From DATFUL01 sp041499035 (GTDB lineage Bacteria > Patescibacteriota > Microgenomatia > UBA8517): a stretch of DNA of 39,403 bases. The stretch spans positions 1-39,403 of the forward strand of contig JBGQJK010000007.1 in assembly GCA_041499035.1 (NCBI GenBank), written 5' to 3'. The translations under genes were made by a program, and so were the position numbers. This document shows, piece after piece, positions 32,077 through 39,403 of the stretch. How positions within the stretch are numbered: position 1 is the first letter of the stretch; every line of letters begins with the position of its first letter. The notes below the pieces were generated by a model. That model did no database searches. It saw only the letters and a list, made by a program, of their open reading frames with translations, and was not told the origin of the DNA.

Positions 32077-34051
32077 AGGGGTTACCTCCGATTCCAGGCA
32101 AGTTAAGAATGGATTTATCTTTGTTGCAATAAAAGGCTTAAATGTTGATGGGCACGACTTTATTCCGGAGGCAATAGAGCGTGGCGCAGTCAAAATCTAT
32201 GGGGAGCGGGATTTGAACTATCCAAACTATTTCAAAGTACAAGATTCCAGAGAAAAATTGGGTGATCTGGCCTCAGAGTTTTATGGCCACCCATCGCAAA
32301 AACTTAAGGTAATAGGGGTAACTGGGACAAAAGGCAAAACAACAACAGCTCATCTCCTGTACCACATCCTATCAAGTTTAGGCAAAAAAGTGGGTCTGGT
32401 TTCTTCAATTGTAGCCAAAATCGGAGACAAAGAAGCAGATACGGGCTTTCATGTTACAAGTCCGGACGTAGTTTCTCTACACAAGTTTCTGAAAGAGATG
32501 GTTGAGGCAGGATGTGAATATGCCGTTATCGAAGTTAGCTCGCACGGAATTGATCAGAAAAGAATTGCGGGAGTTAATTTTAACGTAGGCGTGCTCACAA
32601 ATATAGCTCCCGAGCACCTCGATTATCACAGGACCTTCAAAGAGTACAAGAGAGTAAAAATGTCCTTTATTAATTCCTGTGAGCATAAGGTGATTTCCCC
32701 AAAGGATACCAACCTGCACATTCTCCCCGGACAGTTTAATAATTTAAACGCCGAAGCCGCTATCAAAACAATCGAGATATTGGGAATGGATAGACGTAAA
32801 GCAGTTCTTTCACTCGACTCTTTTGAATTACCCGAAGGCAGGTTGGAAGAAATTGAAAACAAGGAAGGGTTTAAGATTTTTGTTGACTTTGCCCATACCC
32901 CCGATTCTCTAGAGGCAGCACTAAAGTACCTGAGGACCCTGACATCGGGAAAACTTATTTCTGTTTTCGGATGCGCAGGCGAGAGGGACCACAAAAAACG
33001 CCGTAAAATGGGTAAAATATCGAGTGAACTGGCGGACCTTTCGATCTTTACAGCTGAAGACCCAAGAACCGAGAAGTTGACCGATATTTTCAAATTAATG
33101 AAAAAGGAGGCGAAGAATTATATTTGCATCCCCGAACGCGGAGAGGCCATTGCTTACGCGTTATCAATTGCCAAGCCCGGCGATACTGTAGGTTTTTTTG
33201 GCAAGGGACATGAGACAAGTTTAGCTTTTAATGGCTACGAACATCCCTGGAGTGACCGAAAAGCTATTAGAAATTATTTAGATAGGGATATTGGGATCTG
33301 TGCAGTCGTTTTGGCGGCTGGAAAGGGTACCAGAATGCATTCTAACATCCCCAAAGTACTTCATGAAATTTGTGGGAGGCCAATGATTGCCTACAGTCTG
33401 GAAAATTTGAGAAATGCAAAGGTAGGCGGAATCGTGATGGTTTTGGCTTTCAAACGGGATCAAATAAAAAGGGCTGTCAATGGAATAGTAAAAATCGCCG
33501 TTCAGAAAAATCCAAAGGGTGGCACTGCGGATGCCGTTGTTGCAGGACTAACGAAAGTTTCGGAAAATGTAAAAACGGTCCTCGTCATGTATGGTGACGA
33601 TACGGCTTTCTATAGTCCGGAAACAATTAATAAAGTAATCGAAACCCATAAAGTAACCGGATCAAAATTAACCTTTGTTACTTTAATGAAAGAAGATCCC
33701 CACGGACTTGGAAGAATTATTTGTGATAATGACGGTAATCTAATGGGGATTATCGAAGAAAAAGATGCAACGGATGAACAACGGAAAATAAAAGAAATAA
33801 ACGATGGAATGTATGTTTTTGAAAAACAATTACTAATAAAGAATTTGCCAAAGGTAAAAAAGAACCCGATTACAAGTGAGTTGTATATAAACGAAGCGAT
33901 AAAGATGGCGATTGATCAGAAAGAAAAAATAACGCTTTACCGTCTTCCGAACTCTCTTGAGTGGCAGGGGATTAACAATCCTGAAGAATTGGAATTGGCA
34001 AAACAAAAAATGGAAGAAAGACTCAAAGTAAGAAATGGTAGTCACATATGA
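32063..34051 (+). CDS. murE-glmU: Fusion of MurE ligase and GlmU-type uridylyltransferase domain
   Basis: One uninterrupted frame of 662 residues encodes two enzymes. Residues 1-408 are MurE, which adds the third amino acid to UDP-MurNAc-L-Ala-D-Glu. It shows GVTSDSRQV (6-14), the ATP loop GTKGKTT (88-94), HLDYH with the later Lys (185-199), and AEDPRTE (331-337) in place of the DNPR motif of diaminopimelate-adding enzymes; the retained Arg favours a diamino acid. Residues 411-650 are a nucleotidyltransferase with VVLAAGKGTRMHSNIPKVLH (415-434), the signature of the GlmU N-terminal half that makes UDP-GlcNAc. The GlmU acetyltransferase beta-helix is missing. There is almost no linker. The ATG overlaps the murA stop region, and its own stop overlaps murC. 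Confidence 0.9.
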   Translation: MQNIEGVTSDSRQVKNGFIFVAIKGLNVDGHDFIPEAIERGAVKIYGERDLNYPNYFKVQDSREKLGDLASEFYGHPSQKLKVIGVTGTKGKTTTAHLLYHILSSLGKKVGLVSSIVAKIGDKEADTGFHVTSPDVVSLHKFLKEMVEAGCEYAVIEVSSHGIDQKRIAGVNFNVGVLTNIAPEHLDYHRTFKEYKRVKMSFINSCEHKVISPKDTNLHILPGQFNNLNAEAAIKTIEILGMDRRKAVLSLDSFELPEGRLEEIENKEGFKIFVDFAHTPDSLEAALKYLRTLTSGKLISVFGCAGERDHKKRRKMGKISSELADLSIFTAEDPRTEKLTDIFKLMKKEAKNYICIPERGEAIAYALSIAKPGDTVGFFGKGHETSLAFNGYEHPWSDRKAIRNYLDRDIGICAVVLAAGKGTRMHSNIPKVLHEICGRPMIAYSLENLRNAKVGGIVMVLAFKRDQIKRAVNGIVKIAVQKNPKGGTADAVVAGLTKVSENVKTVLVMYGDDTAFYSPETINKVIETHKVTGSKLTFVTLMKEDPHGLGRIICDNDGNLMGIIEEKDATDEQRKIKEINDGMYVFEKQLLIKNLPKVKKNPITSELYINEAIKMAIDQKEKITLYRLPNSLEWQGINNPEELELAKQKMEERLKVRNGSHI

Positions 34052-36252
34052 TGATAAAGAAACTTCATTTTGTGGGAATTGGCGGTAGCGGTATTTCCGG
34101 CGTTGCAAAGTTAGCTGAAGAATTTGGATACATAGTTACCGGATGCGATTTGGAAAAAAGCACTGCATACGGAAAAAATATTGTTCAAGGTCATAATCCT
34201 TCACATTTGAAAGATGTGGATTTGGTAGTAACAAGCCCCGCGCTTTTCTATCAAGAAAAAGAGAATTCTGAAATATCGGCTGCGAAAAAAATGAGTAAGC
34301 TGGTAACATGGCAGGAATTTTTGGGGAAGGTTTTATTGAAAGACAAAAAACTGATTTGCATAGCTGGGACTCATGGAAAGTCAACAACAACGGCAATGGC
34401 AGGGAAACTCCTTATTGATAACGGTTTTGATCCGATTGTTGTAGTAGGAGCTATCGTTCCCGAGTGGAGGGGAAATTCGCGTTTCGGAAAAGGGGAGTAC
34501 GCAGTTGTTGAAGCGGACGAGTTTAATAATAATTATCTAAATTATCACCCTGATATTGCAATAATCAACAATATTGAGTTTGATCATCCTGACTTTTTCA
34601 AAAATGAGGAGGAAGTTCGGGAAAGTTTCGAGAAGTTTATTGGAAACTTAGTAGGACAGAAAATATTAATTACGGAAAAGGACAGCGTAAATAAAAAGTT
34701 TAATCTCAAAATTTTCGGGGAGCATAACCAAAAAAATGCCAATATGGTTTTTCTTTTGGGCCAAGCATTGGGTATTCGTGAAGATAAAATTGTTAAATCA
34801 ATTGAAGATTTTAGTGGAATAGAAAGAAGGCTAGAATTAATCGCAGATCGTGGTGAAATCAAAATTTATGACGACTATGCGCACCATCCGACGGCCATCA
34901 AGACAACTCTCGAGGGACTAAGACAAGAATTTCCAAAAAATAGAATTTGGGCAATTGTAGAACCTCATGGCTTTGCCAGAACCAAGGCACTTCTCTCAAA
35001 TTATAAAAATGTTTTTAAAGATGTGGATAAAGTTTTGATCGGTCCGATTTTTAAATCCCGCGACACTGAAACGTTTGGAATGGACGCAAGCTCTATTACA
35101 AAAATATCGGCACACACAGACATACTCGGATTTGACACTTTTGATCAAATCAAGAAATTCATGTCCGGACAAATTAAACCCGGAGACATAATACTTGTAA
35201 TGGGAGCCGGTAAAAGTTATTTATGGGCCCGCGAAATTGCAAATCTTCTTCCGGTTTCTTTTTCTGACTTAACGACTTTTAGAATTGGCGGCAAAATAAA
35301 AAAATATTCGGAGGTTAAAACGGAAATAGAAATTAAGCCTGTTGTTGACTATGCAAAACAAAATACCCTACCGATTTTTGTATTGGGAGAGGGGTCGGAT
35401 ATTTTAGTCTCTGACAAAACTTTTGTCGGTGTAGTGATTAGGTTTTCTGGTAAAAGGATTTCTTTCGAAGAAAACGGTATGGTTACGGCAGAAGCTGGCG
35501 CCAGCTGGGATAAACTAGTAGAAGGATCGGTTGAGAGAGGGTTGCAAGGAATTGAATGTCTTTCCGGAATTCCCGGAACGGTTGGAGCTGCTCCGATTCA
35601 AAATATAGGCGCTTACGGGCAGGAAATCAAAGATGTTTTTGTAAGCCTTAGGGCATATGATATTAAAAAAAATAAATTTGTAACTTTTAGCAAAGATGAT
35701 TGCGACTTTTCCTACCGTCAGAGTATCTTTAAATCCTCAAAATATTGGCAAAAGTTCATAGTGACGAGCGTAACCCTTAAACTTAGCAAGAAAGGGAGTT
35801 CGACTATCAAATATGATTCTTTAATTAACTTTTTGACTGATAGGAGAATTAAGAATCCCTCGCCACTTCAGGTTAGAGAAGCTGTTTTAGAAATTAGAGC
35901 CGGTAAATTTGAAGATCCTAAGATGGTGGGCAACGCAGGGTCGTTTTTTAAAAACCCGGTTATCGATTCTAAGGAGAAAATTAGGTTGGAAAAAGAGTAT
36001 CCAGAAATAAAAACCTACTCCTTCGGCGAAAAATTCAAAGTCGCAGGTGGGTGGCTTATTGAGAAAGCCGGATGGAAAGGTAAATCATATAAAAATGCCG
36101 GGGTATCTTCTATGCACGCATTAATTTTGCTAAATAGAAGTGGAATAGCTACAGCTCAAGATATATATGAACTATCTGAACAAATAATTGACGATGTTTA
36201 CAAGAAGTTCGGAATAAGATTGGAAAGGGAAGTCCAATTAATAAACTTTTAA
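34048..36252 (+). CDS. murC-murB: MurC-MurB fusion protein
   Basis: This 734-residue frame joins two consecutive enzymes. Residues 1-400 are MurC, UDP-MurNAc:L-alanine ligase: GIGGSGISG (10-18), the ATP loop GTHGKST (107-113), VEADEFNNNY, and DDYAHHPTAI (275-284). Residues 403-734 are type I MurB, which reduces UDP-GlcNAc-enolpyruvate to UDP-MurNAc with FAD and NADPH: GEGSDILV (447-454), SGIPGTVGAAPIQNIGAYGQ, YRQSIF (Arg557), GSFFKNP (proton donor Ser632) and EREVQL (Glu728). The product of the MurB half feeds the MurC half directly. Some MurC residues (NIEFDHPDFF) recall the recycling ligase Mpl, but EPHGFART and the overall layout favour MurC. It starts in an ATGATG overlap with the previous gene. 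Confidence 0.92.
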   Translation: MMIKKLHFVGIGGSGISGVAKLAEEFGYIVTGCDLEKSTAYGKNIVQGHNPSHLKDVDLVVTSPALFYQEKENSEISAAKKMSKLVTWQEFLGKVLLKDKKLICIAGTHGKSTTTAMAGKLLIDNGFDPIVVVGAIVPEWRGNSRFGKGEYAVVEADEFNNNYLNYHPDIAIINNIEFDHPDFFKNEEEVRESFEKFIGNLVGQKILITEKDSVNKKFNLKIFGEHNQKNANMVFLLGQALGIREDKIVKSIEDFSGIERRLELIADRGEIKIYDDYAHHPTAIKTTLEGLRQEFPKNRIWAIVEPHGFARTKALLSNYKNVFKDVDKVLIGPIFKSRDTETFGMDASSITKISAHTDILGFDTFDQIKKFMSGQIKPGDIILVMGAGKSYLWAREIANLLPVSFSDLTTFRIGGKIKKYSEVKTEIEIKPVVDYAKQNTLPIFVLGEGSDILVSDKTFVGVVIRFSGKRISFEENGMVTAEAGASWDKLVEGSVERGLQGIECLSGIPGTVGAAPIQNIGAYGQEIKDVFVSLRAYDIKKNKFVTFSKDDCDFSYRQSIFKSSKYWQKFIVTSVTLKLSKKGSSTIKYDSLINFLTDRRIKNPSPLQVREAVLEIRAGKFEDPKMVGNAGSFFKNPVIDSKEKIRLEKEYPEIKTYSFGEKFKVAGGWLIEKAGWKGKSYKNAGVSSMHALILLNRSGIATAQDIYELSEQIIDDVYKKFGIRLEREVQLINF

Positions 36253-36268
36253 CTAATACGATACATCG

Positions 36269-37588
36269 ATGCATCATATGAACAACAAATTTAAAGGGAA
36301 AAACGTGGCGGTTTTGGGACTTGGGATTGAAGGAAAAGATGCAATCAACTATCTTCTCTCCTATGGTGCTAAGGTAACCCTTCTTGATAAAAAGAGTGAG
36401 CAAGACCTGGGTTTTGACGGGGTCGACCGTTCTAAAATAGCAACTATCACAGGGGATAACTATTTGGATAATTTACAAGGATATGATTATATAGTTAGGT
36501 CTCCCGGCGTTTACCGTTTCCTTCCGGAAATTGTTAACGCAGAAAAGAGTGGAGTAGTAATTACATCTGCAATAAAAATATTTTTTGAAGATTGTCCGGG
36601 CAAAATAATCGGTGTAACCGGGACAAAAGGAAAAGGAACAACATCTACACTAATTTACGAAATTCTAAAAGCGGATAACAAAGATGTTTACTTGAGCGGC
36701 AATATAGGCAAGCCATACCTAGAACTTCTTCCAAAGCTATCGAAAGATAGCTGGGTAGTTATGGAAATGTCCTCTTTTCAATTAATCGACTTGGAAATTA
36801 GTCCCCATATTGCGGTTGTTTTAAATATCACTTCCGATCATCTGGATTGGCATAAAGATAGGGAGGAATATATTGAAGCCAAAAAGAATATTGTCCGATA
36901 TCAAAAAACAAGCGATTACGCCGTATTAAATTTTGAATACGAAACTCCGAAAAGTTTTGTGGGCTTAACGAAGGCAGAAGTGATTGAGTTTTCCAAAGGT
37001 AAACTCGATCCGGAATTCAAAAAAAATCTACTCCTCCGGGGTGAACACAATCTCGAAAACATTGCGGCTGCGGTTACGGTGGGACACATTTTGAAAATTA
37101 ATGACGCAACAATTCTTGGAGTTGTTAAAGGGTTTAAAGGCTTGGAGCACCGCTTAGAGCTAGTGGATACTATCAACGGCGTGACGTTTTACAATGATTC
37201 TTTTGCAACCGGCCCGCAACCCACAATCGCTGCAATTAACTCATTTACAGAACCGGAAACCGTAATTTTAGGTGGGTCAGATAAAGGATTGAACTATGAA
37301 GAGTTGGGAAGGGCAATATCGGAAAAGAAAAATGTCCAAAACATTGTTCTAATAGGACTTATCCGCGATCAAATAAAAAAAGCCTTAGAAAATTCAGGAT
37401 TTTCGGGTCAGTTATTCGATTTGGGAACTGCGTCGATGACGCAGATTGTAAAGAAATCATCTGAAATTACTCCAAGTGGTGGTGTTGTGATTCTTTCACC
37501 GGCAGCCGCCAGTTTTGATATGTTCAAGAATTATAAAGATAGGGGGCTGCAGTTTAAAAAAGCGGTGGGGGATTTAAAAAATGGATAA
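36269..37588 (+). CDS. murD: UDP-MurNAc-L-Ala:D-Glu ligase MurD
   Basis: MurD adds D-glutamate to UDP-MurNAc-L-Ala. The 439 residues have the N-terminal Rossmann domain (VAVLGLGIEGKDA), the ATP loop GTKGKGTT near residue 118, EMSSFQL, the SDHLDWH lysine region and the C-terminal FYNDSFATGPQPT with GGSDKGLNYEEL. ATG codons at 36269 and 36278 are both possible starts; the second is closer to the normal N-terminus. A -10-like TACGAT (36257-36262) lies six bases before the first ATG, so an internal promoter is possible. It overlaps the murI start by 8 bases, linking D-Glu supply with its use. Confidence 0.93.
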   Translation: MHHMNNKFKGKNVAVLGLGIEGKDAINYLLSYGAKVTLLDKKSEQDLGFDGVDRSKIATITGDNYLDNLQGYDYIVRSPGVYRFLPEIVNAEKSGVVITSAIKIFFEDCPGKIIGVTGTKGKGTTSTLIYEILKADNKDVYLSGNIGKPYLELLPKLSKDSWVVMEMSSFQLIDLEISPHIAVVLNITSDHLDWHKDREEYIEAKKNIVRYQKTSDYAVLNFEYETPKSFVGLTKAEVIEFSKGKLDPEFKKNLLLRGEHNLENIAAAVTVGHILKINDATILGVVKGFKGLEHRLELVDTINGVTFYNDSFATGPQPTIAAINSFTEPETVILGGSDKGLNYEELGRAISEKKNVQNIVLIGLIRDQIKKALENSGFSGQLFDLGTASMTQIVKKSSEITPSGGVVILSPAAASFDMFKNYKDRGLQFKKAVGDLKNG

Positions 37589-38351
37589 CCAACCAATAGG
37601 TATTTTTGACTCCGGTTTGGGCGGACTTACTGTTTTTAAGCAAATCAGTAAATTATTACCCAACGAGGATTTAATTTATTTGGGAGATAACGCGCGCGTT
37701 CCATATGGCAATCGGAGTATGGAAACTGTAATTAAGTTTTCATTTGAGGATGCCAATTTTCTTCTTAAGAAAAATGTTAAATGCATAGTGATAGCCTGCA
37801 ATACTTCATCGGCTCTTGCTGGGGCTGAGCTAAAAGAGAAGTTAAAAATCCCGGTTTTTGATGTAATAACACCCGCTCTAGCAGATGCAAAAAAAGTTTC
37901 TAAAAGCGGGAAAATTGGAGTGATTGGAACAAGAGGAACTATTGGAAGTGGTGCATATGCAGTGCCCTTTCCTAAAGCCTGTCCTCTTTTCGTGCCTTTC
38001 ATTGAAGAGGGAGAAATTAAAAGTGAAGCGCTAAGAACTATTGCAAAAGATTATTTGTCTTAATTTAAAAACGACGATATAGATACATTGATAATGGGTT
38101 GTACGCACTATCCTATTATTGAAAATGTTATCGAAAAAGAAGTTGATAACAAAGTTAAACTGATTGATCCAGGGATTTCTGTTGCCAGAGAGTTAAAAGA
38201 ATATTTGACTAAAAACAAAATGCTAAATAATCAAAAAGAGATCGGCAAAAGAGAGTATTTTGTAACAGATTATACCGAACGTTTTATAAAAGTTGCGGAA
38301 ATGTTCTTAGGAAACAAGATTGAAGGGAATTTGAAGAAGGTGTTTTTATAA
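37581..38351 (+). pseudogene. murI: Glutamate racemase MurI interrupted by an in-frame TAA
   Basis: MurI makes D-glutamate for MurD. The frame reads normally from IGIFDSGLGGLTVFKQ (Asp10, Ser11) through the first catalytic cysteine in IACNTSSA (Cys73) to DYLS, then meets TAA at 38061-38063. It continues in the same frame with FKNDDIDTLIMGCTHYP, carrying the second catalytic cysteine, and ends at 38351. The full frame is 256 residues, close to normal. It also looks about 15 residues short between GSGAY (123-127) and ACPLFVPF (133-140), where family members have a helix. The first piece (160 residues) alone cannot be active. Causes to weigh are a real nonsense mutation, an assembly error or stop readthrough. 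Other genes here end normally at TAA, so general recoding is unlikely. Confidence 0.85.
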
Positions 38352-38428
38352 AACAATACAAAACTTTATTTGAAGTTTCTCAGAAATTTACAGATATAAA
38401 AGTGATTGCAATAAACGGTAGCATATTC

Positions 38429-38452
38429 CTGGGTTGTCATTTCTTAACCCGG
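38429..38452. terminator. Weak convergent hairpin between murI and vanX
   Basis: CTGGGTT pairs with AACCCGG (one G-U) around a ten-base loop in the gap between the convergent genes, with the right arm covering the vanX stop codon. No strong T run on either side. Confidence 0.3.
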
Positions 38453-39172
38453 TATTTCATTTGGGCATCCATAGATAGCAAATTGTTTGCTGGTTCTTAC
38501 AGTATCAAACTGATTACCAAAATCAAAATGCCACCATTCTTCGTCATAAGCACTAAACCCAGCTGCTACCATTGAATTATACAAGACCCTTCTGTTAAGC
38601 GAAGCAGTTGAATCTAAGCCTTGCCCTTCATAATATCTTGTACCTGCTTCTGGACCAAAAAAATCAAATGCTGTGCCCATATCCAGTTGTTTTCCTTGTG
38701 TATCACATAATGTTAAGTCAACAGCCCCACCCGTAAAGTGGGGAGATGGTTTACTTATATCACTTGAAGGTAACGATACATAAGTCTGTGCAATTTCAAT
38801 GAGTTTTTCCCGGGGTTCAGTTAGTGTTTTCTCTAGATTTGTAACATAATCGTCAAAAAGTGCTTGTTGAACTTCTAATGGCCTCCAAGCATCCAAAATT
38901 AGTAGCTTCAGCCCTTTGGGTAGTTGACTACCTGCAATGAGAAGTTTTTTAGCTACTCCCTCTCTTGCACACATAATTTGAGTACTGTGCTGAATTCCTC
39001 GTTTATAATATTGTGGGTCTACCATCACTAAGTTGGGATCTAAGTTGTTTAGCTGAACTAAGTTTTCGCCACACTCCTCAATAGGAATATTTTTCCAATT
39101 ATCCACCCTTTTTAGAACAGGAATAGGCCCCAGGAGATTTTTTAATGTAGCACCCAACTCTAAAGTGCCCAT
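38444..39172 (-). CDS. D-alanyl-D-alanine dipeptidase, VanX/DdpX-like (M15D)
   Basis: This 242-residue zinc peptidase hydrolyses D-Ala-D-Ala. The family ligands are visible: DAWRP with Arg97, SPHFTGGAVDLTL with His145 and Asp152, and EWWHFDFG with Glu212 and His215. No signal peptide is seen, so it is cytoplasmic as in VanX. No vanH or vanA-type ligase genes are near, so a role in D-Ala recycling or wall turnover is more likely than glycopeptide resistance. Its ATG overlaps the stop of the upstream gene as TAATG, so it is the second gene of a unit. It converges on the broken murI. Confidence 0.9.
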   Translation of the reverse strand: MGTLELGATLKNLLGPIPVLKRVDNWKNIPIEECGENLVQLNNLDPNLVMVDPQYYKRGIQHSTQIMCAREGVAKKLLIAGSQLPKGLKLLILDAWRPLEVQQALFDDYVTNLEKTLTEPREKLIEIAQTYVSLPSSDISKPSPHFTGGAVDLTLCDTQGKQLDMGTAFDFFGPEAGTRYYEGQGLDSTASLNRRVLYNSMVAAGFSAYDEEWWHFDFGNQFDTVRTSKQFAIYGCPNEIPG

Positions 39173-39402
39173 TATGTTTTAGTTAGTATAGCGTTAGCAC
39201 GCTCAAGAAGGTAATAGTTTTTTCTCGTTCCTTCAGCTTTCTCAGAGATAAACTCTGTCGCTATGTAATTTCTTTCTAAGAAGTAATGTGAGAGTATCTT
39301 TCTTAGCTTAAGTCTTCTCTTTATTTTTTCTTCATCACTTTTAATAGAGTCAATATTTGCTGAGATCTCAACAAGGACTTTATCAGTTTCAGGAAGATCT
39401 GA
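39172..39402 (-). CDS. Unknown protein, C-terminal part only
   Basis: The minus-strand frame is open from the window edge to a TAA at 39172-39174, giving 76 residues. It is charged and helix-prone (DEEKIKRRLKLRKILSHYF, then ISEKAEGTRKNYYLLERANA), with no membrane segment or cysteine. Coding is supported by the open frame and the TAATG coupling with the dipeptidase. I do not recognise the family from this fragment. Confidence 0.6.
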   Translation of the reverse strand, partial: SDLPETDKVLVEISANIDSIKSDEEKIKRRLKLRKILSHYFLERNYIATEFISEKAEGTRKNYYLLERANAILTKT

Positions 39403-39403
39403 C

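Noticed and set aside
38061..38351. Recoding of TAA as a sense codon
   Set aside because: Many genes in the window end at TAA with correct lengths, so general recoding is not supported; a local mutation, error or readthrough remains.
38088..38351. A separate small gene starting at the ATG at 38088
   Set aside because: The sequence is plainly the C-terminal third of MurI in the same frame as 37581-38060, including the conserved GCTHYP motif and residues upstream of that ATG.
38444..39172. Vancomycin-resistance operon
   Set aside because: Only the VanX-like gene is present; no VanH, VanA/B-type ligase or VanRS regulator is seen in the window.

Overview
The window looks like a chromosomal segment of a Candidate Phyla Radiation (Patescibacteria) bacterium, probably of the Microgenomates type. 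This is inferred from gene content: compact and often overlapping genes, a DUF4012 protein beside a sugar-nucleotide and glycosyltransferase cluster, a short RecO without its zinc-binding C-terminus, several family-39-like membrane glycosyltransferases, and a peptidoglycan operon with fused Mur enzymes. No rRNA, tRNA, CRISPR array, insertion sequence or phage gene was recognised. No stretch over 300 bases lacks a gene.

Layout. (1) 1-13324, plus strand: a surface-polysaccharide locus. It holds a partial hexapeptide acetyltransferase, an S51-like peptidase, an unknown membrane protein, two GT2 and three GT4 glycosyltransferases, an O-antigen ligase/polymerase-like protein, a GT39-like transferase, ManC (GDP-mannose supply), a WcaJ-like initiating sugar transferase and a DUF4012 protein. 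Genes abut or overlap by up to about 110 bases. recO follows at 13325. (2) 13906-16729, minus strand: a zur-znuA-znuC-znuB zinc-uptake operon. Its promoter has a perfect inverted repeat lying over the 17-base spacer. (3) 16809-23684, plus strand: another GT39-like transferase, two adjacent divergent 2-hydroxyacid dehydrogenase homologues, a DEDDy exonuclease, MsrB, two membrane-anchored unknowns and a PD-(D/E)XK nuclease with four cysteines placed as in iron-sulfur nucleases. (4) 23681-25242, minus strand: an LCP (LytR-CpsA-Psr) protein and MsrA. (5) 25334-27285, plus strand: glycyl-tRNA synthetase and an anchored unknown. (6) 27324-38351, plus strand: a rearranged division and cell-wall cluster, mraZ-rsmH-ftsL-ftsI-murA-murE/glmU-murC/murB-murD-murI. 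murE is fused to a GlmU-type uridylyltransferase domain, murC is fused to murB, MurA has Asp in place of the catalytic Cys, and murI is split by one in-frame TAA. (7) 38444-39402, minus strand: a VanX-like D-Ala-D-Ala dipeptidase translationally coupled to an unidentified gene that runs off the window.

How it fits together: regions 1, 3 and 4 can make lipid-linked glycans and attach them to the wall (initiation by the WcaJ-like enzyme, elongation by GT2/GT4, polymerisation or ligation by the Wzy-like protein, wall attachment by LCP). Region 6 makes UDP-activated peptidoglycan precursors and the division transpeptidase. murF, mraY, murG and ftsW are not in the window.

A recurring feature is the spacing of likely promoters. 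At most transcription-unit heads a -10-like hexamer, often with the extended TGn, ends only 5-10 bases before the start codon and no Shine-Dalgarno sequence is present. This suggests leaderless or nearly leaderless mRNAs. The most checkable findings are the Zur promoter-operator, the three 10-bp-phased TGGTN repeats before mraZ, the murE-glmU fusion, the MurA Asp variant and the murI nonsense codon.
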